Positions 1-7,484 of a DNA stretch of 7,484 bases are shown here, piece by piece. The DNA comes from an uncultured Bacteroidia bacterium. GTDB lineage: Bacteria > Bacteroidota > Bacteroidia > Bacteroidales > UBA932. The notes beneath the pieces are model-generated. The model was not told the origin of the DNA. It did not search any database and saw only the letters and a program-made list of their open reading frames with translations. The translations under genes and the position numbers were made by a program. The first letter of the stretch is position 1. The number at the start of each line of letters is the position of its first letter. Where the stretch lies: assembly GCA_902773305.1 (NCBI GenBank), contig CACYEB010000114.1, positions 1-7,484 on the forward strand. Reading direction: 5' to 3'.

Positions 1-274
1 CATGAAGGACTACCTGGACAACAAGATCCTCCCCTTCGACCCGTTCCAGAGCATCGACACCGAGTCTGTCGGCAAGCTCATCGAGGTTGGCGTGAAGGGC
101 GGCCGTAGCACCCGCGAGAACCTCAAGGTGGGTATCTGCGGTGAGCACGGCGGTGATCCCGCATCTGTGGAATTCTGCCACAAGATCGGAATGAACTACG
201 TATCCTGCTCTCCTTTCCGCGTACCTATCGCCCGTCTTGCAGCGGCTCAGGCAGCTATCAAGAATGACAAATAA
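1..274 (+). CDS. ppdK: Pyruvate phosphate dikinase, C-terminal fragment (5' end outside window)
   Basis: This is the last 90 complete codons of pyruvate phosphate dikinase, which interconverts pyruvate, ATP and phosphate with PEP, AMP and pyrophosphate in the cytoplasm. The visible part is the end of the C-terminal PEP/pyruvate-binding TIM barrel. The motif [10 protein letters not shown] carries the catalytic cysteine of the family (tgc at 137-139, aligned by motif with the Cys of CGELAGD in PTS enzyme I). It is followed by [19 protein letters not shown] and the near-invariant end [10 protein letters not shown]. The ATG at position 2 is not the real start: the full protein is close to 900 residues, so the gene is open to the left, and the nucleotide-binding and phosphohistidine domains lie outside the window. 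The stop is TAA at 272-274, and a strong terminator follows 20 bp later, so this is the end of its transcript. The family call is very secure; only the 3' end can be described. Confidence 0.96.
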   Translation, partial: MKDYLDNKILPFDPFQSIDTESVGKLIEVGVKGGRSTRENLKVGICGEHGGDPASVEFCHKIGMNYVSCSPFRVPIARLAAAQAAIKNDK

Positions 275-294
275 CAATCGTTAACCCTGATATT

Positions 295-335
295 TGTAGA
301 GACCGGCTGACAAACCGGTCTCTACATTTTTTATT
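295..335 (+). terminator. Rho-independent terminator of ppdK
   Basis: A perfect 12-bp stem (TGTAGAGACCGG at 295-306, its complement at 315-326) encloses an 8-nt loop (307-314) and is followed directly by six T (327-332) and then ATT. This is a textbook intrinsic terminator, placed 20 bp after the ppdK stop. Its tail runs straight into the ATG of the next gene at 336, so there is no separate 5' leader between them. Confidence 0.9.
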
Positions 336-1250
336 ATGAGCAAATTCACATCATACATAATGGTGGCCGTAAAGGGCGCTCTGATGGGTGCGGCCAATGT
401 CGTTCCGGGTGTGAGCGGCGGCACCATCGCCCTGCTTACCGGCATCTATCAGGAGCTGATAGAATCCATAAAGAGCATCAACGGCAAGAACCTGGGACTG
501 TTGTTCCGCGGCAAACTGAAAGATTTCTGGCAAGGGATCAACGGCAACTTCCTGCTGGCAGTTGCCGTCGGCATAGTGGTGAGCATATTCTCCCTGGCCA
601 AACTGATGTCTTTCCTGCTGGAGCACTACCCCATCCAGACCTGGGCTTTCTTCTTTGGTCTGGTGCTGGTCTCCACCGTATATATGATCAAAGGGCTCAA
701 CAACCTAAAGCCCGTCTCCTGGCTATCCCTGCTGGTGGGAGCTTTCTGCGGCGTAGCGCTGTGCCTGGTTTCTCCCAGCCATACCAGTGACAGTCTGCCG
801 TTTATATTCCTATGCGGCGCAATAGCAATGTGTACAATGATATTGCCCGGCATCTCCGGCAGTTTCGTACTGGTGCTGCTGGGCAAATATGCCTTTATGA
901 TGGATGCTGTGGGCAATCTTGACATCCCTGTGCTGGCAGTGTTTGCCGTGGGTGCTATTCTGGGCATCCTGGCATTCTCACACGCCTTCTCATGGCTGCT
1001 GAAAAAGGCCTACAACGGCACGATGATGTTCCTCGCCGGCTTGATGCTGGGTTCTCTGGTGAAAGTGTGGCCGTGGAAAACAGCGCTGGAAAGCGGTGTG
1101 GACCGTCCGGTTCTTCCGGGGCAATATGCAGGCGACAGCGCCCTCGTGGGTGCAATAATATGGGCCGTTGCCGGCTGCCTGCTGATAGTGGTCATAGAAA
1201 CCGTGACCGCTGCCGTAAAGGAAAAGGCTAACTCTTCTGACCGGGCTTAG
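336..1250 (+). CDS. popT: DUF368 membrane protein, predicted undecaprenyl-phosphate translocase (PopT family)
   Basis: This is a 304-residue polytopic inner-membrane protein of the DUF368 family. Members named PopT have been shown to return undecaprenyl phosphate, the carrier for peptidoglycan and surface glycans, to the cytoplasmic leaflet. Two related glycine-rich motifs are seen: PGVSGGT at residues 24-30 and PGISGS at 171-176. Each lies in a hydrophobic hairpin, consistent with the internal two-fold repeat and re-entrant loops of the family. Further hydrophobic segments lie near residues 72-94, 101-118, 128-147, 155-170, 197-222, 230-246 and 268-292. The N-terminus before VVPGVSGG has the usual family length if ATG 336 is used; ATG 360 is a possible alternative. 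No Shine-Dalgarno sequence is present, and the upstream terminator touches the start codon. The 3' end overlaps the convergent pgpH gene by 23 bp. Family assignment is firm; the transport role is inferred from characterised homologues. Confidence 0.88.
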   Translation: MSKFTSYIMVAVKGALMGAANVVPGVSGGTIALLTGIYQELIESIKSINGKNLGLLFRGKLKDFWQGINGNFLLAVAVGIVVSIFSLAKLMSFLLEHYPIQTWAFFFGLVLVSTVYMIKGLNNLKPVSWLSLLVGAFCGVALCLVSPSHTSDSLPFIFLCGAIAMCTMILPGISGSFVLVLLGKYAFMMDAVGNLDIPVLAVFAVGAILGILAFSHAFSWLLKKAYNGTMMFLAGLMLGSLVKVWPWKTALESGVDRPVLPGQYAGDSALVGAIIWAVAGCLLIVVIETVTAAVKEKANSSDRA

Positions 1251-3216
1251 GATAGGCTATCCTGCCGTGATATACCTGCTGCAGGTTGGTTACGAACACC
1301 TGCTTGATGGTATCTATTTCTCCAAGTGTGATATCGCCCTTGGCTATCTGCCCCTCCGTAATCTTACCGTCGACGATCCGGTTGACCATATCGGTGATGC
1401 TCTGTTGCGAATAGTCCTGGAGCGAGCGTGAGGCGGCCTCTACGCTGTCGGCAAACATCAGCACTACCTCCTCTTTGGTCACGGGCAGTTTCCCCTTGTA
1501 TGTAAAGGGTTCCACATTAGACCTGTCTCCGCCCTCCTGGCAATATTTATTGTAGAAATATGCGGTCTTGGTGGTGCCGTGGTGGCTGGCTATCATATCG
1601 GCCACCTGCTCGGGCAGGTTGTTACGGCGGGCAAGGGCCACCCCGTCTTCTACGTGCTTGATGATGTACCCGGCGCTCTGTTCCGGCGAAAGGCCCTTGT
1701 GATAATTGTCACCGGCAGTCTGGTTTTCTATGAAGCAGAGGGGGTTTTCTATCTTGCCGATGTCGTGATAAAGAGCCCCCACCCTTACCAGACGGGTGTC
1801 ACCGCCAATCGCACGGCTAGCCGCCTCTGCCAGGTTAGCCACCGACAGGGAGTGCTGGAACGAGCCGGGAGCCTTGCGCGAAAGTTCCTGGAGCAGGGCG
1901 TTGTTGGTATCTGAAAGATCCCAGAGACGCATCTGTGAAACCAGGGAGAACAACCTCTCAAACACAAATACAAACGGGAAACCAAGTATCGAAAGCAGCG
2001 AGTTAAGCCCCAGATACACCACTGCCTTCTGCTCGAAAGCGGTGCCGGTAAGGAACCTGAAAGCAGCATAGACGAACATCAGCGCCGCGAAGATAAATAC
2101 CGAATTGGCAAACTGGCGGAATCCGCGGTTGAAGTACCTGTAGCTCTGAAGCAGCACCGCTCCGGCAAGGACGTTCATCAGATAGAGTTCCACTCCGTTG
2201 TCGCGAAGTGCTAGCAGCGGCAGCAGTGCGGCCAGGTAAAGCGGCAGGCATATACGGTTCTTGAAGAATTCCTGGGCATAGAGGATAAACAGCGGGAACG
2301 GTATCAGGTAAAGGATAGACTCGTTGGAGGCGGGAAATGCGGCCACGCCTATATAGACCAGCGTGTAGAGCAGCAGCAGGAATGCGATTCGGCGCCAGTC
2401 GCTTACAGGCGGACGTCCCGTGGTGTAAATCATCAGTCCGTATATTGCCAGAAGCAGCAGCACCACCATCAGGTGGCTTAGGACTATCATTGTGTCGGAC
2501 TGCGTGTTGCCCCCGTACGCCGAGATGAATTCGTTTTTATATGAGTCCAGCAGACGGGCCTTCTCGTTGGTGACTATTTCGCCACGGGAGATGACGGTCT
2601 GCCCGGAATATACCATACCGGATGTGGGCGAGATATAGTCGAGCGCCTGACGCGCCAGCGATGCCGTCATCTGGGGGTCGTAATACATATTCGGCACGAT
2701 GGCCTCGGACAGGTTGCTTTTCGCCACAAGCGAATCCACATTTACTTCTGCAGCGGTGGCACGGATATCTTCAAGAAACCTGGCGCAGGCATCGGCTGTG
2801 GTATAGACGTCGCTGGCGGGACACTGTTCTATCCGTTTGCCGCGACGGACACTGATCATCTTCGCATCGCTGTTGAACGAAGACACTACGCCCGAGACGT
2901 AAATCCGCCTGAGAGAATTCTCTACATCGGCCTGCAACAGGTCCGGACCGAAAGATGAGAAAGCGGCCAGAACCCGTTCTATCACGCTGCCGTCGTAGCG
3001 GTAGCAGTCGGTCAGCTGCTCTGACTTCTGCTCCCTCTCCATCTGCAGTTGATCCTCGGACTTAAGTACAGGGAAGTCAAAGGTTGCAGTGAGCGTTTCA
3101 TAATTCCAGGGACTTCCGACCTGATAGCGGTAGCGGAAGTTGTTGCGGTCTGTGAAAAGCAGGAACATCACGGCCGCAACTGCCAGGAACAAAAGGGGTA
3201 TCCGGAATCTCTTCAT
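1228..3216 (-). CDS. pgpH: 7TM-HD membrane phosphohydrolase, predicted cyclic-di-AMP phosphodiesterase (PgpH type)
   Basis: This 662-residue protein has the full PgpH architecture. An N-terminal membrane anchor (residues about 5-21) is followed by an extracytoplasmic domain (about 22-242), a seven-helix membrane block (about 243-425) and a cytoplasmic HD domain (about 440-645). Metal-binding residues of the HD domain are all visible: H455 in QHS, H484-D485 in YHDIGKIENP, H521, H545-H546 in SHHGT, and D590 in FADSVEAASRS. PgpH enzymes hydrolyse cyclic-di-AMP to pApA, controlling osmolyte balance and envelope stress in species studied so far. The start at ATG 3216-3214 immediately precedes the basic-hydrophobic anchor, and no other start fits. 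The protein is slightly shorter than Firmicute homologues of about 710 residues, mainly in the extracytoplasmic domain. It is convergent with popT (23-bp overlap at the 3' end) and divergent from tRNA-Cys. Substrate is inferred from family; the HD site looks intact. Confidence 0.9.
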   Translation of the reverse strand: MKRFRIPLLFLAVAAVMFLLFTDRNNFRYRYQVGSPWNYETLTATFDFPVLKSEDQLQMEREQKSEQLTDCYRYDGSVIERVLAAFSSFGPDLLQADVENSLRRIYVSGVVSSFNSDAKMISVRRGKRIEQCPASDVYTTADACARFLEDIRATAAEVNVDSLVAKSNLSEAIVPNMYYDPQMTASLARQALDYISPTSGMVYSGQTVISRGEIVTNEKARLLDSYKNEFISAYGGNTQSDTMIVLSHLMVVLLLLAIYGLMIYTTGRPPVSDWRRIAFLLLLYTLVYIGVAAFPASNESILYLIPFPLFILYAQEFFKNRICLPLYLAALLPLLALRDNGVELYLMNVLAGAVLLQSYRYFNRGFRQFANSVFIFAALMFVYAAFRFLTGTAFEQKAVVYLGLNSLLSILGFPFVFVFERLFSLVSQMRLWDLSDTNNALLQELSRKAPGSFQHSLSVANLAEAASRAIGGDTRLVRVGALYHDIGKIENPLCFIENQTAGDNYHKGLSPEQSAGYIIKHVEDGVALARRNNLPEQVADMIASHHGTTKTAYFYNKYCQEGGDRSNVEPFTYKGKLPVTKEEVVLMFADSVEAASRSLQDYSQQSITDMVNRIVDGKITEGQIAKGDITLGEIDTIKQVFVTNLQQVYHGRIAYPKPGQKS
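1249..1263 (+). other. Small hairpin at the popT stop codon
   Basis: AGGATA (1249-1254), loop GGC, and TATCCT (1258-1263) form a perfect 6-bp stem with a 3-nt loop that begins inside the popT TAG stop. There is no T-run after it, so it is a poor intrinsic terminator. It may mark or protect the popT mRNA 3' end, and it could be chance. It lies within the pgpH coding sequence on the other strand. Confidence 0.3.
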
Positions 3217-3224
3217 ATCGTGTG

Positions 3225-3232
3225 TAAAGGTA
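3225..3232 (-). promoter_or_regulatory. Possible pgpH -7 element
   Basis: Read on the minus strand, TACCTTTA (3232 to 3225) matches the Bacteroides -7 consensus TAnnTTTG at five of six fixed positions. It ends 8 nt before the pgpH ATG. The upstream element is weak: only CTTTAA is found, about 17 bp before it. If used, the leader would be only a few nucleotides long. Confidence 0.3.
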
Positions 3233-3240
3233 AATAATTC

Positions 3241-3271
3241 TTGGTAATTAAAGAAAAATGCCTTACATTAG
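3241..3271 (+). promoter_or_regulatory. Promoter of tRNA-Cys
   Basis: TTG at 3241-3243 and TACATTAG at 3264-3271 are separated by 20 bp. They resemble the Bacteroides -33 TTTG and -7 TAnnTTTG boxes with consensus spacing; the -7 box matches five of six fixed bases. The predicted transcription start is near 3276-3279, a few bases before the mature tRNA 5' end at 3284. Confidence 0.55.
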
Positions 3272-3283
3272 CGCTCCCGTTCC

Positions 3284-3354
3284 GGTACCATGGCCGAGTG
3301 GTTAGGCACAGGTCTGCAAAACCTGGGACAGCAGTTCGATTCTGCTTGGTACCT
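3284..3354 (+). tRNA. tRNA-Cys (anticodon GCA)
   Basis: A complete 71-nt cloverleaf can be drawn. The acceptor stem GGTACCA (3284-3290) pairs with TGGTACC (3347-3353), and the discriminator base is T3354, the U73 typical of tRNA-Cys. The D arm runs GCC...GGC (3293-3307). The anticodon arm CAGGT/ACCTG encloses the 7-nt loop CTGCAAA (3314-3320), with anticodon GCA at 3316-3318. The T arm AGCAG/CTGCT encloses TTCGATT (3335-3341). The 3' CCA is not encoded (CAA follows), so it must be added by the CCA-adding enzyme. It has its own upstream promoter and downstream terminator and reads UGC/UGU codons. Confidence 0.97.
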
Positions 3355-3365
3355 CAACAACATCT

Positions 3366-3399
3366 GAGCTGACAAATGGTATTGGTCAGCTCTTTTTTT
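3366..3399 (+). terminator. Rho-independent terminator of tRNA-Cys
   Basis: GAGCTGAC (3366-3373) and GTCAGCTC (3385-3392) form a perfect 8-bp stem around an 11-nt loop, followed by seven T (3393-3399). It lies 11 bp after the tRNA and ends 3 nt before the yitT start codon at 3403. Confidence 0.87.
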
Positions 3400-3402
3400 C
3401 TT

Positions 3403-4305
3403 ATGAAGGAGAATGTAAGGAGAAATATCGGCGAGTACGCGATGCTCGTACTTGGCAACTTTATCTACGCAGCCGGTGCCGTGATGCTGGTGGAGCCCTA
3501 TGGATTCGCCCCTGGCGGTACCTATGGTCTGGGTATGGTATTCCACCACCTTTGGGGTGTCGAAACTGAGTTTGCCGCATTATGTATGGATATCCCGCTG
3601 CTGGTAATCGGGTTCATCGTGCTGGGCAACCGGTTCGGCCTCAAGACCATCCTGAGTACGGTACTGCTGCCGCTTTTTATGCAGTTGATGCACCGGATAT
3701 ACGGTTACGCTTCGCTCATAGAGCCTGAAGTTACCGAGATAGCGCTGTACCAGCACCAGATCATCGCCTCTATTTTCGGCGGTATTGTTTACGGCGTAGG
3801 CCTGGGCCTGGTTTACCGCTCGCACGCCACCACCGGCGGCAGTGATATCATATCCATGATCATGCGCAAGTATACCCGCCTCTCGATGGGTGTCTGCAAC
3901 ATAATCGTGGACGGACTCATTACCCTGAGTTCTGTCATCGCCTTCGGAGACTGGAAACTGCCGATGTACTCCTGGGTTATAATCTTTGTGTGCAGCAGGG
4001 TCATCGACCTTATCCTGGAAGGTCCCAAACGCGCCAAGACAATGATGATTATCACCTCCAGGAGCGAGCCCATCAAGGACTTTATTATCAACGAGATGAG
4101 CCGCGGCGCGACCCTGATCCCCGCCAAGGGACTCTACTCCGGCGAGGGACGCGACATCATTTATGTTGTCGTAGGGCGCAGGGAGATGATGATCCTGCGC
4201 GAAAAGGTGGCGGGCATAGACCCTGCAGCTTTCGTAAACGTCCTGGACTCGGCCGAGATACTCGGCGAAGGATTCCAGAACCTGGACGGTTCAGATATAG
4301 TCTGA
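3403..4305 (+). CDS. yitT: YitT family membrane protein (DUF161 plus DUF2179)
   Basis: This 300-residue integral membrane protein belongs to the YitT family. An N-terminal membrane domain (residues about 12-205) carries the family signatures EPYGFAPGG (31-39) and HATTGGSDII (141-150), with hydrophobic segments near 13-30, 56-74, 82-97, 119-138, 163-181 and 187-205. A short linker leads to the C-terminal cytoplasmic DUF2179 domain (about 212-292), with the family pattern MIITSR...I..EMSRGAT...GLYSGEGRDIIYVVV. The family is widespread, but its transport or signalling role is not established, so I do not assign a substrate. I place the start at ATG 3403, giving MKENVRRNIGEY before the first helix. 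An in-frame ATG at 3376 falls in the loop of the tRNA terminator and would add a tail encoded by the terminator itself. No Shine-Dalgarno sequence is present. The gene converges on gyrB with 19 bp between stops. Confidence 0.9.
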   Translation: MKENVRRNIGEYAMLVLGNFIYAAGAVMLVEPYGFAPGGTYGLGMVFHHLWGVETEFAALCMDIPLLVIGFIVLGNRFGLKTILSTVLLPLFMQLMHRIYGYASLIEPEVTEIALYQHQIIASIFGGIVYGVGLGLVYRSHATTGGSDIISMIMRKYTRLSMGVCNIIVDGLITLSSVIAFGDWKLPMYSWVIIFVCSRVIDLILEGPKRAKTMMIITSRSEPIKDFIINEMSRGATLIPAKGLYSGEGRDIIYVVVGRREMMILREKVAGIDPAAFVNVLDSAEILGEGFQNLDGSDIV

Positions 4306-4314
4306 AGCCCCCGC

Positions 4315-6373
<2,059 letters not shown>

Positions 6374-6389
6374 TTACCCTCTTGGAAAG

Positions 6390-7484
6390 CTAAAATATGA
6401 CGCGGATTCCGCCGCCCGCGTTCAGGGGCAGCTCGGGGATGGCAAAGTACCTGTAATTCTTGTTATTAAGCAGGTTTCCACCCTTCACGTAAACGGAGAA
6501 ATGCCGGTTTATGACACCAGTCAGCACCACCGAAAGGTCGCTGTAGGGCGGAATCTCGCCGCCCCACGAAAGGCGGGGGCTCTGATAGGTGTATGCGGCG
6601 TTGAGGAACAGGCGGCGCTTGAAATTGAATTCCAGCGATCCGTCAAACATCCAGTCGGCCACCATATACACAGGATCGCCATTGGAGGTGAAGGCGTTGT
6701 TGTGCAGCAGGTTGCCGGTTATCGTCAGATTCCTGGACTTCCAAGAAGTCTCCAGACCGAACTGGGTCACCGCATAGTCGCTGTACTCGGGAACCAGCAT
6801 CGGGAGCATAGCGTCGGTAAACACGGTGCGGAACTGCATCCTGTTTGAATAGCTGCAGTAACCGACATACGGCGAGAGGGCGAAACGCCCGGCGACAATG
6901 CTCTCCAGCGACAGTTTGGCCTCCAGGTTGTGCTTTGCAATGGCTTTGGATATTTTCTCCATATCTTCAACTCCATCTACACCGTTGCAGAGCCAGGGAG
7001 CCTCGTGCACATAGTCAACCATCGAATTGAGCCGGTTTCCGCCGGTCACCACGCCTCTGAGCCAGATTGTGTTCCTGAGGATCTCCACCTTGAGGTCAGC
7101 CTCGGGATGGATGGTGGTTTTGGCATCCGTACCTATGTAGGTGTTGCCGAAACGGGCACCCACCCTGGCCTTGAACGGCCACCGGGCATATTCATATACC
7201 GGCATGAATTCCAGGACACCGACATCTGCCTTGCCGATGCCGCGGCCCACGATATCTGTCTGATAGACCATATTCACATACACCCTGTGCTTGTCGAACG
7301 ACGATCCCAGGGTACCTTTGATGTACATCCTGGAATTGCTGAACAATGTGTCCTGCATCGCCGTACCGCTCATCATCTTGGCAGCCGAGGTATAGTTGAA
7401 GTCGAATGTATAGAATACGCTGTTCTCCACAGGGTTTGCCGAGGCCACCCTGAAATCGATGTTATACGAATTGATGCCGTGGTC
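6390..7484 (-). CDS. Outer-membrane beta-barrel protein, probable TonB-dependent receptor, C-terminal part (5' end outside window)
   Basis: The frame is open through the right edge (364 residues visible, beginning DHGINSYNIDF), so the GTG at 7448 is internal and not a start. The sequence is a run of short amphipathic strands of alternating aromatic and polar residues separated by charged or glycine turns, as in an outer-membrane barrel. The end resembles TonB-dependent receptors of Bacteroidota: SVVLTGVINRHFSVYVKGGN, then LLNNKNYRYFAIPELPLNAGGG, closing in IRVIF with the terminal phenylalanine used for barrel insertion by the BAM complex. The plug domain, TonB box and signal peptide would lie outside the window, so the receptor call rests on the barrel end alone and no ligand can be proposed. 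The alternative is another barrel class of similar strand pattern. It lies 82 bp upstream of gyrB on the same strand; no terminator is apparent between them. Confidence 0.75.
   Translation of the reverse strand, partial: DHGINSYNIDFRVASANPVENSVFYTFDFNYTSAAKMMSGTAMQDTLFSNSRMYIKGTLGSSFDKHRVYVNMVYQTDIVGRGIGKADVGVLEFMPVYEYARWPFKARVGARFGNTYIGTDAKTTIHPEADLKVEILRNTIWLRGVVTGGNRLNSMVDYVHEAPWLCNGVDGVEDMEKISKAIAKHNLEAKLSLESIVAGRFALSPYVGYCSYSNRMQFRTVFTDAMLPMLVPEYSDYAVTQFGLETSWKSRNLTITGNLLHNNAFTSNGDPVYMVADWMFDGSLEFNFKRRLFLNAAYTYQSPRLSWGGEIPPYSDLSVVLTGVINRHFSVYVKGGNLLNNKNYRYFAIPELPLNAGGGIRVIF

Noticed and set aside
289..296. GATATTTG as a popT -7 promoter box
   Set aside because: It lacks the first T of TAnnTTTG and has no TTTG about 20 bp upstream. 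Its transcription start would fall inside the terminator stem.
3376..3402. In-frame upstream ATG giving a yitT product nine residues longer
   Set aside because: The ATG lies in the loop of the tRNA-Cys terminator, and the added residues would be encoded by the hairpin and its T-run. ATG 3403 gives the usual YitT N-terminus.
7446..7448. GTG as the start of the outer-membrane protein
   Set aside because: The same frame stays open to the window edge with barrel-like residues (NSYNIDFRV), so the gene continues outside the window.

Overview
The window looks like ordinary chromosomal DNA from a member of the Bacteroidota, most likely Bacteroidales. The evidence is a GyrB of about 660 residues without the large enterobacterial insertion, an outer-membrane barrel of TonB-receptor type ending in phenylalanine, start codons with no Shine-Dalgarno sequence, and promoter-like sites of the Bacteroides type (TTTG about 20 bp before TAnnTTTG). 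I cannot name genus or species from the sequence alone. No mobile element, phage gene, CRISPR array or obviously transferred segment was seen.

Layout, left to right. (1) The 3' end of a pyruvate phosphate dikinase gene (ppdK, +) closes with a strong intrinsic terminator. (2) A DUF368 membrane protein gene (popT, +), predicted undecaprenyl-phosphate translocase, starts directly after that terminator. (3) A PgpH-type 7TM-HD cyclic-di-AMP phosphodiesterase gene (pgpH, -) converges on popT and overlaps it by 23 bp. (4) A 67-bp divergent promoter region separates pgpH from a tRNA-Cys(GCA) gene (+) with its own terminator. (5) A YitT-family membrane protein gene (+) starts 3 nt after the T-run of the tRNA terminator. 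(6) gyrB (-) converges on yitT across 19 bp that hold a hairpin. (7) The 3' part of an outer-membrane beta-barrel gene (-), probably a TonB-dependent receptor, runs off the right edge upstream of gyrB.

The genes do not form one operon or pathway. They are housekeeping and envelope functions: pyruvate/PEP metabolism, recycling of the lipid carrier for wall and surface glycans, cyclic-di-AMP turnover, translation (tRNA), DNA supercoiling, and an outer-membrane protein. I found no credible new multi-gene system. The points worth a second look are regulatory: two terminators that butt against the next start codon, overlapping convergent 3' ends with hairpins, interleaved divergent promoters, and an A-tract-phased, almost leaderless gyrB promoter.
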